Part shown: piece after piece, positions 46,753 to 58,965 of the stretch
Layout of the letters: the number at the start of each line of letters is the position of its first letter
Numbering within the stretch: the stretch's first letter is position 1
From: Otis tarda
Lineage: Eukaryota; Chordata; Aves; Otidiformes; Otididae
Length of the DNA stretch: 64,000 nt
Direction of reading: 5' to 3'
NCBI GenBank assembly: GCA_026413225.1
Contig: CM048552.1
Span: forward strand, 186,034,053 to 186,098,052
The notes under the pieces: model-generated
What the model was told of the DNA's origin: nothing
Databases searched by the model: none
What the model saw: the letters and a program-made list of their open reading frames with translations, nothing else
Translations under genes and position numbers: made by a program

Positions 46753-49700
46753 TCATGCTATTAAACAATTAGGGGAAAATCTCTTTTTGTACACAAGGCA
46801 ATTAATAGTCACTACATTAAATCATAAAATAAAACAAGAGCCTGATTACTAAAGTCATTTACCAAAGCCCGTTATTGTTTCACATACAATAAAGGAGATC
46901 ACTGTAAAACAAATGCCAATATGGAAGAAAAACCACAAAGGGTCAGCTCCCTCTTGGTCATCCTTTGAGGAATGGCAGGGGTGAATTGGCTCTCTGGAGG
47001 TGCCCCAAGCCTTCACCATCAGCCAGATGCAGTTGCTGTTGGAAGGAGAACCAACCACCACCAACAGCGCAGCTCCAAGGCAGGGCACGACCGCTATGTA
47101 GTGCTGGGAGAGTGCTGAGAGCAGCGCACAGAGGCCTGTGTGCAGTGGAGACAGCTCTGGCATATTTTAGGAACCTTTCCCAGCGAAACAAAAATAACCC
47201 CTGGAAAGGGAAGAGCGTTCAGTATCCCTTATGTCAGCCATAACATTCGCAGCAGTTTTTATTAACCCAAGGAGCTTACATTGGGCAAAAAATTCACACC
47301 CAGTGTTGTTGCACCAGAACATACGCTCCTCGCAAGACCCCAGAAATTTGAGGTGACTTTTGGTGGTCAGCCCCTGCTCTGCTCCTCCCAAACTGACCAT
47401 TCAAGCCATCAGCCCATTGAAGGGCCATCTCCACACATATCGGGAACCTGGAGGCACCGCTGCAGCTGGGGGAACCCAGAAGCAAGGGGGGACCAAATCT
47501 GGGAGAGGAGACGATTAAGGTCACTTGGGGAGGAAAAAGTGTGGGAAAACAGAGGGATAAGGGCATAACCCAGGGCTGGTCACTGCGCTTGTCTGGCCGT
47601 GCTATGCCCTGCCCTGCCCCGTCTCCTCATCCAATGCCATTTCTAACGTCTCCTGGCCGAGGGATCCCATTCAGTGTCCACGGGTACGTGGGGTCTGAGT
47701 GCAGCAGCTGGAGCAGGAGCAGGGTCAGAGGGACATGTACCTGGGGTCCCATCACGGGAGAGACCGGAGCTGCACCCTCAGGGGCTCGTGTGCTCGGTTG
47801 CTGACCACTGGGCAGACTGAGACCTGGGGGAGGCCACTGGGCTGGCTGAGCCTCTGAGCGCGGCTGCTGCAGGGATTCACACCCTACGTATGTGTATGTA
47901 TAATTTCCACAGATGACTATACATAGTCATTCTGCTCAGCCAGAGAGGGGAACAGGATGAGGCCACCGGCGCTGTTTGTGTTTACATGAGCGCTGGCTAC
48001 GTCTGTCTGTGTACATCAGCGTGTCCGACCGTGCCTACATGTGCGTGGTACACGTGCACTCGTGTGTGTGCCTATGGGGAACGTGCACTGAACCTTCTCA
48101 CTAGCTGGACCTGGGGGCTTGGAGCTACAGCAGCCTCACCTCTGTCGGGATGCTCCCTAACAGTTTATGCATTCCCCTTCAGCCTTTCATCTAAATGAGG
48201 GGACTTTAGTGTTTCCATGGATGTCACATATGTTCTCTAGCAGTGCCAGGAAGAAAACTGCTGAAGACTTCCCCAAGGGAGGGGAATCTTTGGCTGCGTG
48301 GCAGGCAAACGCCTTCTGATGTCTCGCTGACTTTGTGTACCCAGGAGTGGGGGAGCAGCAGTGTCACCCAGCCAGCCCTCCTCCCACCCTTGCCTTGGCA
48401 CAGCGGACTCTCCGGGACCCTCCGAGCTGCTCATTTCTGACAGCCAGCAAAGCTCATGTTTGGGAACGGAACTGAAGCTTTAGCGAGCTTAGGCAGCGGC
48501 AAAACTGCTTTTCTGCTCCACGCCACACAAATGCAAACTGACACTTGTGTTGCAAAGGATCCTTCCACTTTCTCCTGACTTTTCAGTGTTTCCTCCTTAT
48601 TTTTACCACCTAAAATAAAACTCTTGTGGCAGAGGAGGAAGTATCAGTCCTATGCCTCATAAACCAGGCCTCCGATGCTGTTTGGAGCCATTCTGTTCCA
48701 TAATTAAAGCTGGGCTGGATGTCTTATTCGTAATGAGCATGTCAGGCTTTTTCTGTGATGTTTGTGCTTCTCCCTGCTCAGACCCTCCCCTTTTCGGGGC
48801 ATTGACGTGGGTAACGATTTCCTCTCTGCAGGAGCAGAGTTCATAGCTTCGTACTCGGAATAAACACGCAATTTTGCCAAGGGTGAATTCATGACTGTAA
48901 TTCATATTCTGGAACAGGGCAAATCTTTTGCAGACAAGCAGATCATGTGGTTGCAGTAGAAATTTAGGCATCAAAACACCAAGCGTGACATTTGCGGAGT
49001 GGGATCCTGACAGAAGTGGTGCAAAAGGAGCAGAGCACGAGCTGTCCCTCTCCAGCAGCACCCTGCCCGGGCCCTGCCTTTGCCATCAGCGTCCTTGCCA
49101 GGATGTAGCCCTGCACCACTTTCCTTTTTGAACTCGTGGACTTTATTTTGGTAAGTTTAAGAAGGCATGGAAATGAGATGCACTCCATTTAGGAGGGAAG
49201 CTGAGGATCTGCAAAGGCTGTTGAGTCACTTTGTTTGAAGAAAGGAAGCATGAAAATGAAAAGAGAGGATCTTTCATCAGCTGCCTCTCACAGGGGGACC
49301 TTGGGAGCACCTGAGTGGGATTACATCCTTCGTACCTGCAAAAGAGCAAGGCGTGTGTGATGTGCTACAAAAAGACCTGAGAAGGAAGGAAATGTCCTGC
49401 AGAAAACGAAATGTATCTTTGTCCTGATTATTCAGCTTATAAAAAATGAAGAGTAAGAGCGTCTGGTAGAGGGGAGACACACAGCCTGTCTCAAAAGCTT
49501 CCAGAGCTGTGAGACAGTTGCACAGAGTGTTCTCATTCCTTCAAAGACACACAGTTAACGTTAGAGGTTGGGCAGCCCCAGCAGACAAATCTAAGCACAC
49601 ATTTATATTCCCCACAAACAGCATTTGTTTGTGTGTGCGTAAGTGCAGCCTCAGCAGTGTGGGAAGATGGACAATGGAACAAAATTCGAGGTTGGGGCTG

Positions 49701-52659
49701 ATCGCTCTGTGCTCCTGCATGGACAGGAAAGCTCCCTGAAGAGGCCTTGCTCTCTTCTCACACTCAGGTAGGTGCGTGCTACAAACACAGGCATGCACAG
49801 CTTCAGGAGTCACATCAAATCCATGTCTGAAGGAGCTCATATCAGGAGGCTGTTAACACACAAAATCAGCCACATACAGAGAGCTGAATCCTTTACCTGG
49901 CGAGTTGCCCAGGGTTACAGATGCAGGCGTTGCTTGGTGAGCTGCAGACATGGGGAAGGCTGGCTTATTCAGAGAAATGTGTCCTTCATCCCCTTGCCTT
50001 TGCATGGCAATAGCCCAGCTGCCCTGTGTCCTTTAGGGCATCCCCCTGCAGGCAAGTGACAGCACATGTTTTTGCAGGTTTCAAGTGTCCTGTGTCCCAA
50101 TTGCCCAATAAGTATGTGTACGTCCACCACCCGCCCAGCTGCTGCCAGGGACGGGGTACCAACAACTGGGTTCACCCTACCCTTCCCTCCACCAAGAGTT
50201 GCATTGGTCCTTACCTGAGGTGCAGACAATTTTCACAGCACGTTCACCCTGAAACCTCCATCCCGTCACCAGGCTGGACCAAAACAGGCCAGCAGGTTCA
50301 CAGTGTTTTGGGAGAAGGGACAGATGGGACCAATAGACAGCCAGGCAGATGGGCAGCCTCATCACATCAGCCTTGTTTCTTTAGTAAACAAAGCTAAAAA
50401 TAATAACAGTAGGAGACAGACGTTTGACAAGGCACAAATGTCATGTGAATCATAGGGCCTAAAAGAATGCCTGGGCTATCTCAGGCAACTGCATTGTGTT
50501 ATTCCTTTCATACACCGTCCTCAAGGATGGTTTGCTCTTTCACTCCACCTCCTCAATGGAAAGCTTGAGTTATTCCTTATTCATCTGGTCAATGAACACA
50601 ACCTCCTAACTTCCAGCCTGAATTTGCGTAACTTTCTTGGACAACTTCATTGAAACAAGAACTTAGACTGCATCAAATGAACTTTAAGCTAAAAAGAAAA
50701 GTATGAAGTCAGGAAAAATGATGCCAGATAGAAGAGCTGAGACTAATGTTTGGGAAACATGGACTGCAGGAGGCCTGTTGGTTTGAATGTGTGTGAATGA
50801 TGCTTTCCTGTGCTTGTGCAACACCTCTTAGACAATGTGCTCAGGAAGCCAAGGCTGTATCACCACCCACGTTTCTAACGCCCAGTGTCACAAACATTGG
50901 TTCAGGGGTTTGCGCCCTTTCATTATCCCTGGTGCTGATGCTATTTCTAGTGTACCAATTCACAAATCCCTTGCTGTGCAGCGAGGTCCTGGTGTTAGAA
51001 AAAGAGAAAGACCACCTCACTGGTCAGAAATCCTTGGTTGTTGCAAGATGGCTTACATGAAAAGTGAGGCTGAGGGTGAGATAGCAGAGAACCAGAAAAC
51101 ATTTTGTATATGCTAGGAAGTACTGGCTTGTGCAATGACTTTTCCCATCAGTCTTCGCTTGGCTCCTTGAGAGGAGAGGCAGTTTTTCATGCAAGAGTCA
51201 CCACCCCACCTGAAACACACAGCAACAACAGGGCCAATGTGTTTGGGCTGTGTAACCGTCCTGACATCGCTGCCCAGAGGAGACAGCCCCACGACCAGTC
51301 TGCAGGCTGTCAGAAAACAGCTATTACTGCATGTCAGGGGCATGCCGCATATTGAATGCACAAGTGAATGTACAGGCGCCAGCCTGTATCTTGATGCAGA
51401 TCAAGTAAGGCACCTTTGGGCCACGTACAGCAGCACCTGGGCCCCCTCATGCTCAGCAGCAGTTTGACCTTTCCTAGACTGACTTTTGTTCACATGATGG
51501 GACAAAGGCACCCTACCTGGACTTCTTGCTTGCAGACAGGGCATGGAGTGGTCACCCTTAGCTCTTCCGGGAGTCAGGCAGTGTGTTTGGGGTGGAGCAG
51601 GTCCAAATGCATTTAGAGGGTTACCTTAGGAGGAGAGGACCTGCAGCCTACAATTACATTTATGCCTAATTTGAAGGGGGCTGACAGGCAAATCCTGCTC
51701 AGGGCAGGTGCAAGGAATCTCATCCACAGGCATCCACAGGTGTCCCCCACCACCATCCACCCCTGCAGCCCCATCCTCACCAATGTCCCGCAGCTCCAAC
51801 ACATCTTCCTCCACGTCACTTCACCATAGACCCTTGAGTTCGAAGAACCCAGAAGCCCTTCACCTAGGACCTTCCTCTAATTAAGGCATTGTCCAGTTGA
51901 GGAATGAGGATGTGACTGCCCCACGCTGTACAGTTCAGTAAGGCAAGGGGAAGAAACGGTCTCTGTATTAGAGATTTTGTTCTTCGGTGAACAGAAAAAC
52001 AAGAATACCCCCTGAAGGCCTTTCTTCGGTCAAAATGCTGTGATTCCAAAAAAAATAATTAGACACTGTGAGTTCCTAAGTTTCTCCTTTTAAAAAAAAA
52101 ATAAGAAATACAGCTGATTCTCTCAGATGTAAATTGGATTTACAGAGGTGCAAGAGCAAGCTTTTTCGTAATGGTTTCTGCATATTTTTGTGTCTCATTG
52201 TAAGGACACCTTCTGCTTCAGCAGCAGCTATCAAAGGACATAAAGCCAGAGGTACAGCAGCGTGGTGCTTTGCCAGCTCTGTAACTCAAGTCAGCCTCAG
52301 ATGAGAAGGACACTACTGCTGAAATACAATAACAAACTACTAGGCAACATGATCTCCCGTTTCTTAAGTGATCAAACAAATTATTCATCTTCCTAGACTG
52401 AACCTAAACTGACAGCAACCTTTAATTTAAAGTAAATTAAGGATCTCAGACTATCTAACATGAATGATGATTTTTTTTGTTGTTTTTCCCCCCTTAATTA
52501 AATGAAAGTGGGTTTTGTAATTTAAGCATTCCCACACACTGTTGAATGAATGCATTTTTTCCCTTGATTATTCATGCAGCACAGCAGCAGGCTGAAAACA
52601 GCCATGTTAATTCCCCAGTGATTCCTCCTGGAGGTATAGGGTGCATACAGAGAGTTACA
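46753..52659. other. Intergenic DNA, no gene recognised
   Basis: The minus frame 46855-47163 has two hydrophobic stretches but no identifiable family and is not called. A region around 48480-48960 retains scattered CpGs and AT-rich words and may be constrained (see findings). TG/CA-rich sequence lies near 48010-48075. Confidence 0.5.
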
Positions 52660-52770
52660 GTAGCTCCTAGAGACCCACCACGAAGGGCCTTATTGTGCCA
52701 AGTCGTGCACAGAGTAATGGGAAATGTCAGCATGTGCTTCAGAGTTTCCACTCTAAAGCAGAGGCTTAAT
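52660..52770 (+). repeat. Ancient amniote interspersed repeat relic
   Basis: GGGCCTTATTGTGCCAAGTC followed by GTGCACAGAGTAATGGGAAA mirrors an old amniote element (GCCCCATTGTGCTAGGTGCT then GTACAAA). Moderate, memory-based similarity only. Confidence 0.3.
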
Positions 52771-54329
52771 GTGATGGAGAGGCTGGGAGCGACAAAGGGA
52801 TGCCCTCCTTCCCCATTGCACAACCTTGCACAGTATGTGCCTGGTGACGTTTGACAAAGCAAAGCCTGGGCTGTCACACAGCTCCTTCAGCTCCTTTCCA
52901 GGGTCTCTGCTGAGGTAATGTCCATTCCTGCTTAGCAGCAGGATGAGGCAGGGCAGAAGTCAGAGGAAGGTAGAAGAGATGGATAAAGAAGTGAGACGTG
53001 CCATTTTGAAGGTGGTAGCTCTGCCCAACGAAGCTGTGAGAGCCTGGGGAGCATCCTATCACTGGGGCACAAGGGCTGGTCACACCACAGGGCACAGCTG
53101 CCCAGAGGGTCAGTCATGAGCAGAGCGCACCTTGCACCATTGCTATCGAGTGGGTTTCACAGAAGAGGTGAGTCTGGGAGGACAGGGTGGGTCCTGGGAT
53201 TACTGATTTCCTCTGCCAGAGACCTGCATGGTGAGACATCACTGACTACACCAACACTGGTCACCTGAGTGGGATGGGATGTTGAATGTCCTCAGATGCA
53301 GATAACTTGTTTTTCCTCAGTGCAACGCAAAGGGATATGAGCTCCCTCTATGGGCAGTGGGAGATGAGAGCCGGTACTGGTGGGTGGATGGGGTCTCCCC
53401 TGACATCTGCAAGGCTGGCTCTCTTCAGGGTGCCCTAAGGAGCCTTGGCTCCCTGTGGTCCTTCCTTTAGCATGTCCCACCACCCGCAGGACTCCCCACA
53501 ATGCTACATCTGCCCTGGGCTGTGGCTGCAGCCCTGGCGGGCATGGCCACCTCCCAGGTAGCCCCGTGGCACCCCCCAGCCAGCCGGCAGCAGGTTCTGC
53601 TCTGTTCCAGCTCGCTGTCACACTGCCCCAGCTTTTCACATTCCAGAGCTCCCAGTTTTGTCTCCAGCAGAGACATGCAGCTTTGCCTTCACTTATGGCT
53701 TTGGAGCACCCATCCAAGGCAGAAGGTCTTATACAGAGGTCTTATATGTTGTGGGTGAAAGGAGTCCATCACTACAGGAAGCAAAGATCCCAAACACAGC
53801 TCCACCTCCTTTCCTGAAGAGAAAGGTACCTCTCAAGGAGTCTGATGATGTGGTTCACTAAGAAAACTATCCTGGTGAGACTGCCCAGACAGCATTTCCC
53901 TTTTTACTAACCAAAATCAAGTTTTCATGTGATTGTCTGGTCCAAGCTACCCAGGGGACACTAATCATAATTTCTTTCATTTCCTATGAAAGATACTCCT
54001 CCCTGCCCCATACACAAAGGCAGACTTGGGCAGCCAGGAGACAGAGCTCTCTACAGCTGTCCTGTAAGCACAGAAAATCCACAACAAAGGGGAAAAATGC
54101 ATAAGTCTGCCCTCCTAAAAGGTAGCTCCCCCATGAATGATGGTGGGAAGTCAGGAAAATACATGAAGAACAGCAGAAATGAGGGCATATACAAGTGACG
54201 CATCTTCTTGGTGACTTCTGTCAAAGGAGAGGTTGAGACACTTCCTGAGCAGGAGATTGTATCTGCAATATCATGTTTAATAATCACAGTCAGAGCTAAT
54301 TTGTTCAGTCTGGCTTGACTATATGGATG
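52771..54329. other. Intergenic DNA, no gene recognised
   Basis: GC-richer around 53290-53760, with 85-141 codon frames on both strands that share no known motif. Confidence 0.5.
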
Positions 54330-54850
54330 GTTTCCACCTTCACAATTACCAGAGCAATCAGTTCCATCATTTTGTAGGTACTCTGTGAAAAAGTACTTTC
54401 TTTTGTTTGTGCCAAACCTGCTGACGGCTGGAGTCCCTCTAGTTCTTACAGTGAGAAAAATGCTGAAGAATCTCTACTTCTTTCACTTTCTCTATGGCAT
54501 TCCAACTAGAGTGGACCCTGATGGGATACATAGGTCTCTATAGACCCTCAGCTGCCTGTATCCCAAAGTACAGTTTGATTCTTTTAGTCAGGAAACCATT
54601 TTATACTCCTAATTGTCCTTCTCTGGAACATTTTTTTCAGCTCTGAGACAAGAACAGAACTGCATCCTACATCCACAGTTACAGTACTCATTACTTAGTA
54701 ACATAATGACATTTTCTGCCCTATTCTTGATTCATTTCCTAACAATTACCTTATAAAATCTTCAAGCTCCTTTGCAATAGCACTGCCCTACCTCTTGGCT
54801 AACAGTTTCACACCACATTGCCTAATATTAAACATCTCAACCCACAGGAA
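54330..54850 (-). mobile_element. Ancient CR1/L3-type LINE fragment
   Basis: The + strand follows, in order, the reverse complement of an old amniote CR1-like LINE: GTGAAAAAGTACTTTCTTTT, CCCTCTAGTTCTTACAGTGA, CTTTCACTTTCTCTATGGCA, ATAGGTCTCTATAGACCCTC, CTGAGACAAGAACAGAACTG, ACATTTTCTGCCCTATTCTT and ATTTCCTAACAATTACC. The block-by-block order over 500 bp makes homology likely despite heavy divergence. Much older than the CR1 copies at 38 and 45 kb. Confidence 0.7.
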
Positions 54851-56307
54851 ACTGTGACCTGACTTTTCAGTGCTTCCCACAATTCCCATTGAAGTTGCTC
54901 CACTCAAATATCCCCTGAAGTGAAATCAGATAAAGATATATACATTCCTCTAGGGAATTAACCTACATATTTCTTGTGAGCAAACAACCATCTGTCTCCA
55001 TCTGAGATATGCACACTCCAGAATATGCTTGACTATGCCCCAGGGTTGCCCACATCTCCCCTGCGACCGTCCTGAACATCAGATATCGCCGCACTGAGGA
55101 TGGAACACTATTTTACCCCCCAGCACCTGTTGGCTTTGGTAAATGTTAGTTAAAATGAGCCCAATCCATTAGTAATTATTAATTCATTAAATACATTTAT
55201 TTATTAGGAAAAGGCGTGACATCTAAATAAATGCATCACGAGTTAGAAATAGACTTAATTGCAGTGTAAACCTGAGTGATTGACGTCTGAGTTACCTTCA
55301 TACACTGCAGAACCAGGTCAAGCTTGCTGTGTATGCCTGTATTTCCTTGTGTGCTCTGCTAGGCCATCAGAAGAGGTAAATCCATGTTTCTCCAGGCTTC
55401 TGTGTCTGGGCACCTCTGATTCTTCCCCATCCAAATGCAGGAACATGTTTTTGCCTTCCTGTGTAGAAGGCCTCATGGGGAAGCACTAGAAAGCTCTCAG
55501 TGGTCTCTGGTGAAATATTTCAGTCTCTCAGCAATGGAAATCTCGGATCTTCCCAGTCTGAGGTCAATGTCCTGTCTCTGAGAAAGGCTGTCAGGGACTT
55601 CAGAGGAAGGAGGAAGGAGCATGAAATCACATCAGACAAAGAAACACTTCCTGTGACAGAAGTGGATTCTATTTATTCGGAGTACAAACATGCCTCATAT
55701 TGAGGATCCTCAACCTTTCCAGAACTCACAGAAGTTTTATTTATTTTGTAATCCTTGCTAATAAAACTGGATATTCTTACTATCCAGAAAGATATCCAAT
55801 TGTCTTTTGATTATCACTAAACTCTTGGCCATAATGATATATTAAAATTCCTAGAATAATACAGCACAAATATTTAAATTTGCTCTAGGGTAGAATTTTG
55901 TAGCAGGGACCTACCTCACACAAACATTCACAAAAGTCTATGCAAAATGATGTCTAGCTCTTACACAGCACTTTTCCACAGACCTCAAAACTATTTGCAA
56001 GAAGAGTCTACATCAACTAACTTTTCTTTAAAACTGAAATGACTCATTTTTATCTAATAAATCAGGAACTTAATGATGTCAGACTTCTGATCTTAGTCCA
56101 GGGATCTACCAGATAGTCTACACAGTCTTCCACAAAGTGGATGAAATTATGGGCAGTGTGAAGCTATGTAGAACTCCTTACATGTCTCCTGGCTATCTTT
56201 GTACTGCGCAGCCATACTATGCAGCTGCACTGACTCATGTCATGTCACGGCTGAGCACTCTTAAGCAGCTTGGGCCCTTGGGGCAAAGACCAAGCGAACA
56301 CTGGGCC
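54851..56307. other. Intergenic DNA with one ancient repeat relic
   Basis: No gene recognised. A short old repeat is listed at 55945-56035. Confidence 0.5.
55945..56035 (+). repeat. Ancient amniote interspersed repeat relic
   Basis: TAGCTCTTACACAGCACTTT, then CCACAGACCTCAAAACTATT and TGCAAGAAGAGTC, parallels a common old element (TAGCACTTTTCATC ... AGATCTCAAAGCACTTTACAAA). Recalled from memory; moderate similarity. Confidence 0.35.
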
Positions 56308-56542
56308 CACAGGTCAAGGGGAGTGATCATTGCCCTTTACTCAACACTTGCGGGACCACACGCTGTGTCTAGTTTTGGGCTTTCCAATACTGAAAGGTAT
56401 GGGCATAGTGGAGCAATCACAATGGAGGACCACCAAACTGGCCAGGCAGCTGGACCACACCGTGTATGAGTGGAGGCTAAGATTGCTCGGCTTGTTCAAC
56501 CTGGAGAAGACTTAATTATTTTCCTATGGTTCTGTGATTTTG
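56308..56542 (+). mobile_element. Decayed CR1 LINE fragment with internal deletion
   Basis: CACAGGTCAAGGGGAGTGAT matches the CR1 'AGCAGGTCAAGGGAGGTGAT' region. It is followed by diverged sequence to GGCTTGTTCAACCTGGAGAA at about 56488, after which the order jumps to a CR1-type tail TATGGTTCTGTGATTTT at about 56524. The missing middle indicates an internal deletion. Confidence 0.75.
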
Positions 56543-58809
56543 AGTACTGAAGACCCTAGAAGTTGCACCAGTTCAGCAGTGAGTAATCAGTTCCTGGATA
56601 TGCTCTGTTTACCAGTTGGTCAAACATTTGAGAAGCCCTTGGGATGAAAGTCACAACATAGAAGTTAAGATAGCTATCAAGAGCTTTTGAAGTCAGCTGT
56701 AACGTGAGTTTTGCAGTTTTCCCAGCTCCTCCCTGTTACAGGTAATAACTTCCACGCTGAACTGAGGGGCACTCAAAATACTTCATAATCTAGGTAAGGT
56801 GCCTGATGCCAGATTTAACACATCAGTTTAAAGGGAGTTTGAGCCCAATCTGTCTTTTATATAACCCATTGTACTAAATCCCAAAAGGTGGAATAAGGCT
56901 ACTAGAATCAGCTGATATTAAGTGAAAATGTGAGTAATGCTTGAATGTTTCAGAAAATATATTTTTTCTCCATAGTTAGTAATGTATGAGTCACTCAGGC
57001 TCCCTAGCTACTGCACTGCATGAATGACTCAAAACTCCACCAAGAACGGAGGCACAAGCGGTTCTCTCTTTGTGCCAGATTTTCTCCTTTTAAATTACCC
57101 TTGCGGTATCTCACCCACTTAAAAAAAAAAAAAAAAAAAATCTCTTTCCCTATTACTTCCTCCCACTATTCCCTGTGCAAGCCCAGATAAGACATCGTGC
57201 ACAAGGATGGTCAGTGCTCGCTGTGATTGAAAAAAGCACAGGATATGATGCATTAAAGTGAACTCAGGTAACCATTTTTAAGAAGTGAAAATGTACATAA
57301 ACTGGTTGCTTTGCTGAACTCCTCTGAAGTTCTTGGAAGAGCAAGGATGTTTAAACACATTGGAATCACGTCGTCTATGGAATATTCCTGAGCAGCAAAG
57401 CTCAGAGTCTGGGGTCTTAGAAATTTTAGTCAATCACTTGTTTGGAAGCAAATTTTGAATTCAGTTCATTGTGGACCTTGAAACACCTCGGTCCTGGAGA
57501 CCTGTGTGGTTTTACAGACTAGTAATCCCTGCTTAGTTTAAATAGGATAAATTGCTGCTGAGAGGATGCACTTGAATTTGTACCAGGTATCTCCATGAGA
57601 ATGACACATGCACATCCCTGCCCTTAGTGAGTACTGGCCTCAAGCCTGAACCCAGATTCTCTCTGCAGAGCTCTGAGCAACCCTTTGGAGTCAAAGGCAA
57701 ATCTGTGTTTGTTGTCACATTCTCACTGTCTCATCACTTGAAGCATCATATGAGTCATTTTCCAGGGACTGAAAGACGGAGAGGAAGAAATCCTGCTGGT
57801 CTGTATATTAGTTGTCACTTGAAAAAAAAATATGCTGCATAATCTGGCTATTGCCTAACCCCATTACCTCACCCCTAGGCTCATCACCAGCTTCTTGTTC
57901 TCTGGATCACAGCTCTGTTGCAATGACAACGGGCTATTTTGCACAGTGATCACTTCCTCCACCATAAGACTAGTCTGATCCTCTGGTCACATAATGAAAA
58001 GTAGTGTACATGGTCATTTGTTAGAGCATATCTCAGTAAGGCGAGCCAGTGGTTTCAGTTCTGCAGTTTATTTCCTATTCATGAGAACATTACAATGTTC
58101 AGAAGGAATTACTGCAATTTGTTTCCCTAAGCCATTCTTCCCATTACACATTTTGAATTCAGCTTTTTCAGAAGTTATTTGAGTTTAATTCTCTTTTTGA
58201 TTCTGCTCATCTTCAATTGAGCAGACACCTACTGGTCCCTCTCACCAAAAGATGCTTTCTACCTCTCTAGTGTCTGAGGAGCTTGTGCTGTCATTGAAAA
58301 ACAAAGGTTCCAGTCCTCAGGGCTGTAGGTGCAGCTTTCTGGATACAACATTTTTGTACAGATGGAAGCAACAGCTGTCCAAGAGTCAAGAACTCTTAAA
58401 GCTGTTAATACAAAGTCTGTTTGCTAGAATTTCTATTTCAGAGTTACCCATTTCACTGCTGGCCACCTTAACCATCTGGAGCCAACGAAATAATTCAAGA
58501 GTAGGGAACTCTGCTAATCAGGCAGAAGCCTTCACTGCCAGAAAAACCTAGTTTGGACAAGCCCCTTCAGCTTGTCTAGAGCCTCTTCTGTTGTCACCAC
58601 AAAACACATTATTCTTCTGGGTCAGTCATTCTTTCTTTCACCCTGGGGCTTCTGAAAGAGTTTTTGATCACAAGTCTCAAATTATGGTCAAAGACTGTCA
58701 ACTTTGTTCTCTCTCTTGGCTGACCCAGATTTATTCCATTGGTATTTAGATACCTAATTCAGGAGTCCAAGCTATGCTATAGTCATATTGGAGCAGATAT
58801 TGGAGAGAT
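56543..58809. other. Intergenic DNA, no gene recognised
   Basis: AT-rich; includes an A20 homopolymer at 57121-57140. Frames up to 99 codons without motifs. Confidence 0.5.
57121..57140 (+). repeat. A20 homopolymer
   Basis: Uninterrupted run of 20 A with no recognisable retrocopy upstream. Confidence 0.9.
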
Positions 58810-58965
58810 AGTGGCATCTCCATTTTGTAGATATTCAAAACTCAGCTAGACAAGTCTGAACAACATGCTGTAACTGAATGTGCTTTGAGTGGGCGATTGG
58901 CCAAGACGACCTCCAGAGGCCATTTCCAGCCCAAACTTTCCCATGGCTCAATAGTTCTGTGGGTT
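58810..58965 (+). mobile_element. CR1 LINE 3' end, decayed
   Basis: Follows the CR1 3' UTR order: TAGATATTCAAAACTCAGCT, AGACAAGTCTGAACAACATG, TGTGCTTTGAGTGGGCGATT, AAGACGACCTCCAGAGGCCA, TTTCCAGCCCAAACTTTCCC, then AGTTCTGTGGG in place of the octamer tail. Confidence 0.75.

Noticed and set aside
46855-47163. 102-codon minus frame with two hydrophobic segments
   Set aside because: Looks membrane-like but matches no family I know, and an overlapping + frame of similar length exists; not enough to call a gene.
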